Assembly (NCBI GenBank): GCA_027082955.1
Contig: JALWTA010000045.1
Location: 1 to 64,000, forward strand
Length of the DNA: 64,000 nucleotides
Direction: 5' to 3'
From: Sulfurovum sp.
GTDB taxonomy: Bacteria > Campylobacterota > Campylobacteria > Campylobacterales > Sulfurovaceae
Under the pieces are notes generated by a model, which was given only the letters and a program-made list of their open reading frames with translations, ran no database searches and had not been told where the DNA came from. Below are positions 17,060 through 28,455 of this stretch, piece by piece (the first letter of the stretch is position 1; every line of letters begins with the position of its first letter). A program made the translations under genes and the position numbers.

Positions 17060-18073
17060 CTACGCCTTCTGTGACGCATCGCTGTCACGCTCCTCTTCTT
17101 CATCCTCTTCGGGCTTTTCAGGATTGACGGCGGCAACGATGAGGATGGAGACACCGTAGAGGATGACTAGCGGTGCAGCCATCAGCAGCTGTGTCAAGAC
17201 ATCCGGCGGTGTAAGGATGGCAGCAAGAATAAAGATAATGACAATGGCATACTTGAAGAAGTCTTTGAGCGTACGGTCAGTGACCAGTCCAAGCAGGGCG
17301 AGGAAGTAGGCAAAGACAGGCAGCTCGAATGCGATTCCAAATCCCATCATGATCTTGGTGAAGAATCCGACATAGTCCTCAATGTTGATCAATGGTGTAT
17401 AGAGGAAGGAACCAAACGTGATAAGGAACTGGAACCCAAACGGTGTAACGATGTAGTAGGCAAAGAGCACGCCTACAAGAAACATCACTGATCCACCGAT
17501 GACAAAGGGCAGCACCATCTTCTTCTCATGGCTGTAGAGCCCCGGTGCGACAAAGAGCCACAGCTGCCACAAAATAAACGGCATCGCCAGCAGCAAGGCA
17601 GCAAAGAAAGAGACCTTCAGTGCGACAAAGAATGCCCCGCCTACCTGATGGGTCGTGATCTGACCGTTAAATGTTTTGTTGGGTGAGAGCGTATCGGTCA
17701 TCTTTTGTTCTTCTGCTTGAAGCAGGGTAGCAAGTTCTTTGGCAGATGTGGCTGCATCACGCAGTAAAGAAGCAAGTTTGGTATCGGCTTCTTTAGATGC
17801 TTTGTCAAGTGTCTCCCCCAGTGTTTTGGCAACCGAAGATGCAGATTTGCTCGAACTGTTGTGTTCAGGAGTGTACATTTTCCATGTAGATTTCCCTTGC
17901 GATTCGATGATGCGTCCCACTTTGACAAGTGCATCGTTTAACGGTTGAGTGATCCAGCTTAGGATGTAGTTATGGAAAGTGAAAGTGACAATAAATGCAA
18001 TAAACACAGAGAGCACAGAGAGCCCGAGACGTTTTCTCAGCTCTGCAAGATGGGGGCGGAGTTCGTCAAACAT
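17060..18073 (-). CDS. tatC: Sec-independent translocase TatC with enlarged first periplasmic loop
   Basis: TatC is the receptor of the twin-arginine export pathway. The N-terminal HLAELRKRLG precedes TM1 (about 15-38), and family blocks FILWQLWLFVAPGLYSHEK, FGIAFELPVFAYFLALLG and LTPPDVLTQLLMAAPL mark the other helices. At 337 residues it is about 80 longer than common TatC. The excess lies between TM1 and TM2 (about residues 50-140), a Ser/Ala/Lys/Glu-rich predicted helical stretch. The tail is acidic (PEEDEEEERDSD). It overlaps tatB by one base. The Tat substrate at 56411 is a likely client. Confidence 0.92.
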   Translation of the reverse strand: MFDELRPHLAELRKRLGLSVLSVFIAFIVTFTFHNYILSWITQPLNDALVKVGRIIESQGKSTWKMYTPEHNSSSKSASSVAKTLGETLDKASKEADTKLASLLRDAATSAKELATLLQAEEQKMTDTLSPNKTFNGQITTHQVGGAFFVALKVSFFAALLLAMPFILWQLWLFVAPGLYSHEKKMVLPFVIGGSVMFLVGVLFAYYIVTPFGFQFLITFGSFLYTPLINIEDYVGFFTKIMMGFGIAFELPVFAYFLALLGLVTDRTLKDFFKYAIVIIFILAAILTPPDVLTQLLMAAPLVILYGVSILIVAAVNPEKPEEDEEEERDSDASQKA

Positions 18074-18534
18074 CAGGCTTTGTCCTCGCTTTTGTCATCG
18101 GGTGTTGCCTCTTTGTCTGTGGTAAGGAAGGTTCTCTCTTTTTTCTTAAGCGTTACGCTCTCCATTTTTGGTTCTACCTGTGTTGCTGTCTGGTTTTCGT
18201 CAGCGTAGGGGCTTTTTTGTTTGAAGGTGCCTGATGCCGGTTTCTCTTCAATGACAGCGGGTTCATTGAGAATGTCATCCATCGAGATGTTCTTAAAGCC
18301 TTGCAGTTCGCTGGTGGCACTGTCAAGCTGCTGTTTGTAGTTGAGTGCTTCCTCTTTCAAATCGGCAATGCGCATCTCCTCTTCCAGAGAGCTTTTTGCG
18401 TCATTGACAGTTCTTTTGACACTTTTGAAAAATTTGGCAATCTGTACCATCGCTTCGGGAAGTTTGTCCGGTCCCAAAAACAAAATGGCTATGATCGCAA
18501 TGAGCAGTAATTCGGTAAATCCGATGCCAAACAT
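18073..18534 (-). CDS. tatB: Sec-independent translocase TatB
   Basis: The 153-residue protein has the TatA/B pattern: a short N-terminal membrane helix (FGIGFTELLLIAIIAILFLGPDKLPEA), a hinge with Gly-Pro, then an amphipathic helix (QIAKFFKSVKRTVNDAK) and a long charged tail. Linkage to tatC and the long tail favour TatB over TatA. No TatA gene is in the window. Confidence 0.9.
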   Translation of the reverse strand: MFGIGFTELLLIAIIAILFLGPDKLPEAMVQIAKFFKSVKRTVNDAKSSLEEEMRIADLKEEALNYKQQLDSATSELQGFKNISMDDILNEPAVIEEKPASGTFKQKSPYADENQTATQVEPKMESVTLKKKERTFLTTDKEATPDDKSEDKA

Positions 18535-18571
18535 AGACAGCCTTCAAAATTTTTATGTGTATTTTATCACT

Positions 18572-19627
18572 TTATTCTAAAATGTAGAGTGCAAGGGCAT
18601 CGGCCAGAAAAAAGTTCGGATTGAAAAACCGGGTGCCCTGCTGTGTTAGTTTGCCCTCTTTGACGAGACTTAGAGCCTTCTCTTGCATGGGCTTTGTCAG
18701 TCTGCTGCTTTCGATGCCAAGTGTGCTTCGCAGACCAAGAAAGATCGTTTCTGTCAGCAGATTTTCCGAACTGAGTGATTCTGTCTGCATGGTAAGCGGA
18801 TCAGTGATATAGGCTTCTATGTCCGTGTGGGGGTAGAAGCGCCTGTTTTTCAGAAAGCCGACCGCACCCGCACCTGCGCCGATGTAGTCTTTGAGTGCCC
18901 AGTAGCCTTTGTTGTGGCTGCACTGGTAGGTACCGAAATTTGAGATTTCGTAGTGTGCAAAACCGCGTGATGTAATCTGTTCGGCAACATAAAACGCCAA
19001 TGCATCATTTTCCTGTCTGACTTCGGGTGTCTGTGCAAAGGCTGTCTTCTTCTCAATGGTCAGTTCATAGGCAGAGATGTGATCGATGGGCAGAGAGAAT
19101 GCAGTGTCGATGTCGTGTTGTAGCAGTGTGGTCGTGTCGCCCCTGTAGTTGTAGATCAGGTCTATCGAGAGGTGTTCAATACCGAGACTATGTGCTCTCT
19201 CGACTGCCTCTATCGCCTGTCTTGGTGAATGTGCGCGACCCAGTGCTTTGAGTCTGTCGGCATGGAAGCTCTGTACACCGAAACTGATGCGGTTGACTCC
19301 CAGTGCCTGCATCCCTGCAAGCCAGTTCTTGGATGCAGAGTTTGGGTTGGCTTCGGTGGTGATCTCTGCATCTTTTTGAAGGTAGGGTGCAAGCAGTGCA
19401 AAGATGGGCTCAAAGAGCAGAGGATCGACAGTAGAGGGTGTGCCGCCGCCGATAAAGAGGGTTTCGATGCTTCCGGGGGTTGCTTCAAAACGCTCCAGTT
19501 CAAAGGCAAGCTGCCGTACAAGTGCTTCCATGTAGGCTTTGCGTGTATCGAAGCGGTCGACGTAGGAGTTGAAGCTGCAGTAGTGGCACTTGGAGTCACA
19601 GTAGGGGATATGGATATAGGCTAACAA
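18572..19627 (-). CDS. hemW: HemW-like radical SAM protein
   Basis: The 351-residue radical SAM enzyme has an N-terminal CxxxCxxC cluster (CDSKCHYCSF), the SAM-binding FIGGGTPS block, and RISFGVQSF, all typical of HemW (formerly called HemN-like coproporphyrinogen oxidase). HemW is thought to deliver heme into respiratory enzymes; it lacks the HemN-specific N-terminal residues. The start appears to be TTG at 19627, with a weak purine-rich site upstream and no better codon before the motif. Confidence 0.88.
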   Translation of the reverse strand: MLAYIHIPYCDSKCHYCSFNSYVDRFDTRKAYMEALVRQLAFELERFEATPGSIETLFIGGGTPSTVDPLLFEPIFALLAPYLQKDAEITTEANPNSASKNWLAGMQALGVNRISFGVQSFHADRLKALGRAHSPRQAIEAVERAHSLGIEHLSIDLIYNYRGDTTTLLQHDIDTAFSLPIDHISAYELTIEKKTAFAQTPEVRQENDALAFYVAEQITSRGFAHYEISNFGTYQCSHNKGYWALKDYIGAGAGAVGFLKNRRFYPHTDIEAYITDPLTMQTESLSSENLLTETIFLGLRSTLGIESSRLTKPMQEKALSLVKEGKLTQQGTRFFNPNFFLADALALYILE

Positions 19628-19739
19628 AATTTCTCTTTTTCAAATGGCTGTAATGGTATTTTAGATAGAATCATATCAGAAATTTAAGAGGATGTCTCTA
19701 AATATTATTTTGAAATTTTACCGAAGATGAGTATTGAAT

Positions 19740-20213
19740 ATGCAGAAAAAAAAGCGTTATCGCCCAAATGTCGCTGCGGTCATACTCTCTTCAAAATATC
19801 CGGAAAAGTGTGAATTCTTTGTCGCACACAGAAGTGATATCAAAAACGCATGGCAGTTCCCACAGGGAGGGATTGACAAGGGTGAAACCCCAGAAGAGGC
19901 GCTTAAACGGGAACTTCTCGAAGAGATCGGATGCAACAATGTTGAGATACTAGGTGAATATCCCGAGTGGATCACCTACGATTTCCCGAAAGTGGCACGC
20001 GGCAAGTGCTATCCTTTTGACGGACAGACACAGAAATATTTTCTGGTACGTCTTAAGGAGGATGCCAAAATAGACCTCAATGCGTACGAGATACCGGAAT
20101 TTGAAGAGTATGAGTTCGTAGCGTATGATGAACTGTTTAAGAAGGTGACCTACTTCAAACGGAAGGTTTACCGTAAAGTGATTGACTATTTTATACAGCA
20201 AGGATTGATCTAG
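19740..20213 (+). CDS. rppH: RNA pyrophosphohydrolase (Nudix)
   Basis: The 157-residue Nudix hydrolase removes pyrophosphate from mRNA 5' ends or hydrolyses dinucleoside polyphosphates. The Nudix box [22 protein letters not shown] is complete, preceded by AWQFPQ, as in RppH and Helicobacter NudA (about 155 residues). Start ATG at 19740 is chosen by that length; a TTG two codons upstream is possible. It begins the rppH-lysC-hobA-holB run that mirrors the Helicobacter order, one base before lysC. Confidence 0.92.
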   Translation: MQKKKRYRPNVAAVILSSKYPEKCEFFVAHRSDIKNAWQFPQGGIDKGETPEEALKRELLEEIGCNNVEILGEYPEWITYDFPKVARGKCYPFDGQTQKYFLVRLKEDAKIDLNAYEIPEFEEYEFVAYDELFKKVTYFKRKVYRKVIDYFIQQGLI

Positions 20214-20214
20214 G

Positions 20215-21420
20215 ATGTTAGTAGTACAGAAATACGGCGGTACGAGCGTTGGAGATCTCGACCGTATCGAAAATGTTGCCAATCGTGTGGCAAAAGCAAG
20301 GGATGAAGGAAAAGATCTTGTGGTAGTGGTTTCCGCAATGAGCGGAGAGACCAACAAACTCATCTCCTATGCAGAACACTTCAGCAACAACCCTGCCAAA
20401 AAAGAGATGGATATGCTGCTCAGCTCAGGTGAGCGTGTAACAGCAGCACTGCTTTCCATTGCGCTACAGGCAAAAGGGTATGATGCTGTGGCGATGACAG
20501 GACGTCAGGCGGGTATTGTCACCGATGATCTGCATACCTATGCCCGTATAGAAAAGATCGATCCTACTGCGATGCAAAAGGCCATTGGTGAAGGTAAGAT
20601 CGTGATCGTTGCAGGGTTCCAGGGCGTGAACAAAGACGGTTCGGTGACTACGCTTGGACGTGGCGGTTCTGACCTTTCTGCCGTGGCACTTGCCGGTGCG
20701 CTCCACGCAGACCAGTGTGAGATCTACTCTGATGTAGACGGTATCTATACGACCGATCCCCGCATCGAGCCCAAAGCGAAAAAGCTCGATACGATCAGCT
20801 ACGATGAGATGCTTGAACTTTCAAGTCTTGGTGCAAAAGTGTTGCAGAACCGTTCGGTTGAACTAGCGAAAAAGCTTGGTGTGAAACTCTACGCAAAGAG
20901 CAGTTTTACAGAGAATGAAGGGACATTAATTACAGAGGAGAGCGACAATATGGAAGAGGTTTTGGTAAGCGGTGTGGTACTGGACAAAAATCAGGCGCGT
21001 GTAACACTCAGAGGGGTTTCGGACAGACCGGGCATTGCAGCGGAGATCTTTACAAAACTTGCTGACGAGAACATCAATGTCGATATGATCATCCAAAACG
21101 TCGGTACAGACGGTAAAACCAATCTTGGCTTTACCGTGCCGCAAAGTGAATTGGAAAATGCCAAAAAAGTGGTCGAGTCATTTGATCACGATATCGAAGG
21201 TGTTGACTATGATGAGAATGTCTGCAAGGTTTCTGTTGTCGGCGTAGGAATGAAGTCTCACTCCGGTGTAGCAGCCAAGGCTTTTGATGCACTGGCAGGA
21301 AACAACATCAATATCCAGATGATCTCCACCTCCGAGATCAAAGTTTCCATGATCATCGATGAAAAGTACGGTGAACTTGCCATCCGCACGCTGCATGATG
21401 CATACGAGTTAGACAAGTAG
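20215..21420 (+). CDS. lysC: aspartate kinase
   Basis: LysC phosphorylates aspartate, the first step to lysine, diaminopimelate, threonine and methionine. The N-terminal VQKYGGTSVGD, LSSGERVTAALL and TLGRGGSDLSAVALA blocks mark the kinase domain. Two ACT domains (about 260-400, including RVTLRGVSDRPGIAAEIF) should bind the feedback inhibitor. Length (401) is typical. It follows rppH by one base and precedes hobA by two. Confidence 0.97.
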   Translation: MLVVQKYGGTSVGDLDRIENVANRVAKARDEGKDLVVVVSAMSGETNKLISYAEHFSNNPAKKEMDMLLSSGERVTAALLSIALQAKGYDAVAMTGRQAGIVTDDLHTYARIEKIDPTAMQKAIGEGKIVIVAGFQGVNKDGSVTTLGRGGSDLSAVALAGALHADQCEIYSDVDGIYTTDPRIEPKAKKLDTISYDEMLELSSLGAKVLQNRSVELAKKLGVKLYAKSSFTENEGTLITEESDNMEEVLVSGVVLDKNQARVTLRGVSDRPGIAAEIFTKLADENINVDMIIQNVGTDGKTNLGFTVPQSELENAKKVVESFDHDIEGVDYDENVCKVSVVGVGMKSHSGVAAKAFDALAGNNINIQMISTSEIKVSMIIDEKYGELAIRTLHDAYELDK

Positions 21421-21422
21421 CC

Positions 21423-21968
21423 ATGCAGCAACTTCTTTCCTGGACACTCCAAAGCATTCGAGACGAAGACTGTTTCTCATGGATGGAAGAGTACCGGTAT
21501 GAGTGGGCACCGTTAGTCAAAAGTGCTGTCAGCCAGATGATTGAAGGCAAAACAGTTTTAGTAGTGACCGATGCTCCGCGAAAGTGGTTTGGAAAATATG
21601 TGCTTGAACAGATCAACGATCTCTCAAAAAATCGGCCGCTTATGCCGGTCTTTCCACTTATTGAGATGTTCCCGAATATCACCTCTCTCTCTTCAACACA
21701 AGAGCTTCAGTTACTTGAAGATATGCTGGATATCTCTTTCCCTCAAGGTTATTTTATTTGGTATATTGGAAAAGGAGATCATCCGTTGACAAAGTTTGCC
21801 TACCGCTGTGATGAGAGTTTTCTGTGGATTATGGATGAGGAGGTGGAGAACAGCTTCTCTCTCCGCAGCAGTGATGAACTGCTCGATATCAAACTGCTGC
21901 AGCTTTATAAACTATTTGACATGACGCTCTCTGAAACACTTTTTGGAGAACTCGATCTTGAACACTGA
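21423..21968 (+). CDS. hobA: DnaA initiator-associating protein HobA
   Basis: HobA is a Campylobacterota-specific factor that binds DnaA domain I and promotes oligomer assembly at oriC, structurally like DiaA. The 181-residue protein begins MQQLLSWTLQSIRDE and has the family region VLVVTDAPRKWFGKYVLEQIN and RPLMPVFPL. Position between lysC and holB is the conserved context in Helicobacter. It is the strongest single taxonomic marker in the window. Confidence 0.9.
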   Translation: MQQLLSWTLQSIRDEDCFSWMEEYRYEWAPLVKSAVSQMIEGKTVLVVTDAPRKWFGKYVLEQINDLSKNRPLMPVFPLIEMFPNITSLSSTQELQLLEDMLDISFPQGYFIWYIGKGDHPLTKFAYRCDESFLWIMDEEVENSFSLRSSDELLDIKLLQLYKLFDMTLSETLFGELDLEH

Positions 21969-22596
21969 AATGACACTGCACAGCCAAGTGCTTATCAGCA
22001 GTGATATCCCCCATACTATAGAAGTGCTCAAATCACTGCGAACGACAGAACGCTTTGTAGAGATTGTCAAACTCGATCCCAAAGATGACAGTTTCAAAGT
22101 AGAAGATGCCAAACTGGCGATCGAAAAAGCCTATATCGCCAGCGAAGAGACCACGGTGATCATTCTTGCAGCTAAAAGCTTTTCGCCCATTGTCCAAAAC
22201 AAACTGCTCAAGGTCATAGAGGAACCGCCTGCCAAAACAGAGTTCATTCTCATCACTCCTGCCAAATCGACCATCCTTGCTACCATACGCTCCCGTCTTC
22301 CTGTCAAGATTCTTTCTGAACATACAGAAGAAGAGGCACTTGAACTGGATATGGCGCAGTTGAATCTTGCCAATGTGTATGACTTTGTACAGACCCATAA
22401 ACGTACTGATGCCAAAAGTATGAAGTCTATTGTAGAACGTATTGCCAAAGAGGCGATGCAGTCACAGAAGTTCGATCTGGACGAAAAGACACTGATACTC
22501 TTCTCCAATGCCTACACTGCACTCGATGTCGGCTCTCCGCCGCAGTTTATACTCAATACGCTTTTGTTGAAACTGTTGGCAAGAAAACGCAAATAA
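21958..22596 (+). CDS. holB: DNA polymerase III delta-prime subunit-like
   Basis: This short clamp-loader subunit of about 212 residues has blocks KLAIEKAYIASEETTVIILAAKSFSPIVQNKLLKVIEEPP and FILITPAKSTILATIRSR, close to the delta-prime consensus (NALLKTLEEPP, ATIRSRC). Like its Helicobacter counterpart it is much shorter than the E. coli protein and lacks most of the AAA+ lid and collar. The start is uncertain: TTG 21958 has GGAG nine bases upstream, while ATG 21970 has no such site. It overlaps hobA by 11 bases. Confidence 0.82.
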   Translation: MNTEMTLHSQVLISSDIPHTIEVLKSLRTTERFVEIVKLDPKDDSFKVEDAKLAIEKAYIASEETTVIILAAKSFSPIVQNKLLKVIEEPPAKTEFILITPAKSTILATIRSRLPVKILSEHTEEEALELDMAQLNLANVYDFVQTHKRTDAKSMKSIVERIAKEAMQSQKFDLDEKTLILFSNAYTALDVGSPPQFILNTLLLKLLARKRK

Positions 22597-22654
22597 TCTC
22601 TCCAAAGTCCAAATTTTATACTATAATAATCCTATGATTTCAAAAGGAGCGGAT

Positions 22655-23173
22655 ATGTGGCAGGTCTATTTTGGTGAGTGGCAAAGCGGACGGCTTAAAA
22701 GGCTTCCCTATTTGGGGTATGATGTACTGCTGATGGTGCTTGGATTTATGATAATTATGGGGATGCTTCTATTGGCTGGAGGCAGTATGGAAAGCATCCT
22801 CAGTATGGGACTGGCTGCAGTGTTAGAGAGTATGGGACTGGTTTTGATACTGGGTATATTTGTTGTATCCATTGCACTTGGCATTGCCAATCTGAACATT
22901 ATGGCAAAACGTATTCGTGATATGGGACTGCCTGCATGGGGAACGGTTTCGGGGATCATCCTCATATCGATCGTGCTCAATCTGCTTTTCCCCTCCCAGC
23001 AGATGGCAGTCGGTGCGGCTGTGACTGACATCAATGGTGCACTCTCCACAACGGGCAGTATGCATGCCTCTACAGGAAGTATCGTGACAGAAGGTTTTAA
23101 TCTGTTTGTTTTTTTATGTCTGGTACTGATTCCAAGTGATACATTTGGCAATAAGAGCAGTACAGTGGAGTAG
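22655..23173 (+). CDS. DUF805-like membrane protein
   Basis: The 172-residue protein has four hydrophobic segments. The N-terminal QVYFGEWQSGRLKRLPYLGY and the central RIRDMGLPAW match the DUF805 pattern (normally RLHDxGxSGW). Function is unknown. AAGGAG before the ATG at 22655 excludes an earlier in-frame ATG at 22634. TATAAT at 22622 may be its promoter. It lies between holB and folP and ends two bases before folP. Confidence 0.65.
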   Translation: MWQVYFGEWQSGRLKRLPYLGYDVLLMVLGFMIIMGMLLLAGGSMESILSMGLAAVLESMGLVLILGIFVVSIALGIANLNIMAKRIRDMGLPAWGTVSGIILISIVLNLLFPSQQMAVGAAVTDINGALSTTGSMHASTGSIVTEGFNLFVFLCLVLIPSDTFGNKSSTVE

Positions 23174-23175
23174 TT

Positions 23176-24315
23176 ATGCAGATTTATAGACTTGGGGAGA
23201 TTGCCGATAAAAAAGCAGCACTGAAAGCGCTTGGGGTAGAGAGCGGCGGTGTTGCCATTATGGCAAAGAAGATGGAACTGCTCTACTTCTACATTAAAGA
23301 TCTCAAGACCCCTGCGGCAAATATTCTCAAGCAAGATGCCCTGAGCATCGGAGCGGAGCTTGCCGTGCCCGGCGGGGTGATAATGTGTGAAAAACCTCTT
23401 TACGACTGCATTCTCATCGGTACGCGCAAACATATGGAGATACTCTCACGCAAAGAGCTGGCACAGCCTTTTGGGCTCAAAGAGGTAGCCAAAGCGCTTC
23501 AGTCATTTTTGGCTCCTCAAACCTATCCACTTCAGATCATGGGTGTGCTCAACGCCAATGAGGACAGTTTTTACAGCGGCAGCAGGTTTCAAGGAAGCGA
23601 AGCGGTAGCACATATTGAACGGATGATCGAAGAGGGTGCCGACATCATCGACATCGGCGCGGTCTCCTCCCGTCCGGGTGCCCAGCCTGTTAGCTCAGAA
23701 GAGGAGCTTGCGCGTATCCGTCCAATCTGCGATGCGATCAAAGATGCCAGATTGTATGAAAAAGCACTCTTTTCAGTTGACAGCTATACCCCTGAAGTGG
23801 TTGCCTATGCACTTGAGAGTGGTTTTGGACTGGTCAATGACATCACCGGTGCAGCCAATGTCGAGTTGGTCAAATTAGCAGCTTCTTATGGGGTGAAATA
23901 CTGCATCATGCACATGCAAGGCACCCCGCAGACGATGCAGCAAAACCCGCACTATGAAGATGTCATGGTCGAGGTAGATCACTTTTTTGAAGAGCGTGTT
24001 GCCAAGTGTGAAGCACTAGGGATGGAGAGAGAAAAGATCATCTTGGATGTCGGCATAGGCTTTGGCAAAACCCTTGAGCATAATTTGACCCTCCTTAAAA
24101 ACCTGCGACACTTCACCCGCTTTGGGTGTGAAGTGCTCATCGGGGCGAGCCGAAAGTCAATGATAGACAAGATCATCCCTACCCCTACGCAGCAGAGACT
24201 CCCCGGTACCCTTGCCATTCATCTCAAGGCAGTAGCAAACGGAGCAAACATTGTACGCTGCCATGATGTCGCTGAACACAAACAGGCATTGGCAGTGTGG
24301 GAAGCGATGCAGTAG
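23176..24315 (+). CDS. folP: dihydropteroate synthase
   Basis: FolP condenses p-aminobenzoate with dihydropterin pyrophosphate in folate synthesis. The synthase core starts near residue 117 (PLQIMGVLNANEDSFYSG). DIIDIGAVSSRPGA, FSVDSYTPEVV, YCIMHMQGTPQTMQ, ILDVGIGFGKT and LIGASRKSMI follow. The roughly 115-residue N-terminal extension is a known feature of the Campylobacterota enzyme, giving 379 residues instead of about 280. Confidence 0.95.
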   Translation: MQIYRLGEIADKKAALKALGVESGGVAIMAKKMELLYFYIKDLKTPAANILKQDALSIGAELAVPGGVIMCEKPLYDCILIGTRKHMEILSRKELAQPFGLKEVAKALQSFLAPQTYPLQIMGVLNANEDSFYSGSRFQGSEAVAHIERMIEEGADIIDIGAVSSRPGAQPVSSEEELARIRPICDAIKDARLYEKALFSVDSYTPEVVAYALESGFGLVNDITGAANVELVKLAASYGVKYCIMHMQGTPQTMQQNPHYEDVMVEVDHFFEERVAKCEALGMEREKIILDVGIGFGKTLEHNLTLLKNLRHFTRFGCEVLIGASRKSMIDKIIPTPTQQRLPGTLAIHLKAVANGANIVRCHDVAEHKQALAVWEAMQ

Positions 24316-24320
24316 CTACA

Positions 24321-24350
24321 TTGACATTTGTAGCACAATAATGCTACAAT
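24321..24350 (+). promoter_or_regulatory. toxin-antitoxin promoter with overlapping operator
   Basis: TTGACA (24321-24326) and TACAAT (24345-24350) are spaced by 18 bases. A perfect 8-base inverted repeat, TTGTAGCA (24328-24335) and TGCTACAA (24342-24349), covers the spacer and the -10 box. Further TAGCTAC-type half sites flank it (24313-24319 and 24352-24357). This is the expected layout for autorepression by the antitoxin. Confidence 0.7.
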
Positions 24351-24378
24351 AAGCTACTATAGTTACAAAGGAGATACT

Positions 24379-24640
24379 ATGGCGCTTACAGAAACTGTCC
24401 GTGCACGTATCGATGCAGAATTGAAACACAATGTTGAACAGATCCTTTCCCAACTTGGTATGACTACCTCGCAAGCGATCAATCTCTTTATGAAAAAAAT
24501 AGAGCGTGAACGGGGTATTCCATTTGAACTGAAGCTTCCCAATGATGAAACCGTTAAAGCTATAGAAGAGGCGGAAGCTGGAATCAACATGGAAGAGATC
24601 ACCCTTGAAGAAATGGTAGCCGAACACAAGAGGGAGTACG

Positions 24641-24654
<14 letters not shown>
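24379..24654 (+). CDS. RelB/DinJ-family antitoxin
   Basis: The 91-residue protein starts with a ribbon-helix-helix region (TVRARIDAELKHNVEQILSQLG, then TTSQAINLFMKKI), the RelB/DinJ DNA-binding dimer. A C-terminal acidic tail is expected to wrap the toxin. An AAGGAG site precedes the ATG. The operator at 24321 and the overlapping downstream toxin gene support a complete type II toxin-antitoxin module, embedded between folP and ligA. Confidence 0.88.
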
Positions 24655-27591
<2,937 letters not shown>

Positions 27592-27605
<14 letters not shown>

Positions 27606-27633
27606 AAATTAGAAATTAGAAAGTTGAAAGTGA
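27592..27633 (+). repeat. heptanucleotide repeat tract (AAATTAG)
   Basis: Four perfect AAATTAG units (27592-27619) are followed by two degenerate units, AAAGTTG and AAAGTGA. The first two units encode the end of TlyA including its stop codon. The degenerate units supply the candidate TTG (27624) and GTG (27630) start codons of ribF. Confidence 0.8.
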
Positions 27634-28451
27634 AATATAATAATACTGTAAAATCGGTTGCCATTGGTTCATTTGATGGAATTCATATTGCCCATCAGGC
27701 ATTGATCGAAAAGGCAGAGGCTGTTGTGATCATTGAACGCAACGGCGGTTATTTAACACCCGGATACAAACGTTCGCTCTATACGAAAAAGCCTTGTTAT
27801 TTTTACCATTTTGACAAGATACGCCATCTTTCTCCCGAAGCATTCGTTGCCAGACTAGAACAGGATTTTCCCATGCTGGAGAAAATTGTGGTAGGGTATG
27901 ACTTTGCATTCGGGAAAGGCAAATCAGGCAATGCAGGGCATCTTAAGCAGTATTTTAGCGGTGAAGTCGAAGTGGTTGAGGAGATTGTGCTTCAGGGTAT
28001 CTCTGTTCATTCACGTATCATCAAGACATTTTTGACAGAAGGAAAGATTAACCTGGCTAACCGTTTGTTAGGGCGAAGCTATCAAATTGACGGTAGTGTT
28101 ATCAAAGGGCAGGGGCTTGGAAAATCACGGCTTGTACCAACTGTCAATCTTCATACAATACAGTATCAGCTTCCAAAAGAAGGGGTCTATGCGACACATA
28201 CCCGTATAGATAAAAGGTGGTACCCAAGTGTCAGTTTTCTTGGACATAGAGTCACCACTGACGGTTCTTTCGCTGTAGAGACACATATCATCGGTGAAGA
28301 GATTGCAGTTTCTGTACATCAATCTGTATGGATTGCATTTCAATCAATGATTCGACAGAACAGGAAGTTTGAAACAATCGATGCATTAAAATGCCAGATA
28401 GATGCCGATATTGCAGCAGCGTCAAAGATTATAGAAAGTGTATATTCCTAG
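27624..28451 (+). CDS. ribF: bifunctional riboflavin kinase/FAD synthetase
   Basis: RibF makes FMN and FAD from riboflavin. The adenylyltransferase domain starts VKSVAIGSFDGIHIAHQALI and has VVGYDFAFGKGKSG. The kinase domain follows RLLGRSYQIDGSVIKGQGLGKSRLVPTVNL, which is shortened but recognisable. At about 275 residues it is short like other Campylobacterota RibF. The start is doubtful: TTG 27624 and GTG 27630 both lie in the repeat tract and neither has a normal ribosome binding site. Confidence 0.88.
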   Translation: MKVKYNNTVKSVAIGSFDGIHIAHQALIEKAEAVVIIERNGGYLTPGYKRSLYTKKPCYFYHFDKIRHLSPEAFVARLEQDFPMLEKIVVGYDFAFGKGKSGNAGHLKQYFSGEVEVVEEIVLQGISVHSRIIKTFLTEGKINLANRLLGRSYQIDGSVIKGQGLGKSRLVPTVNLHTIQYQLPKEGVYATHTRIDKRWYPSVSFLGHRVTTDGSFAVETHIIGEEIAVSVHQSVWIAFQSMIRQNRKFETIDALKCQIDADIAAASKIIESVYS

Positions 28452-28455
28452 GTTC

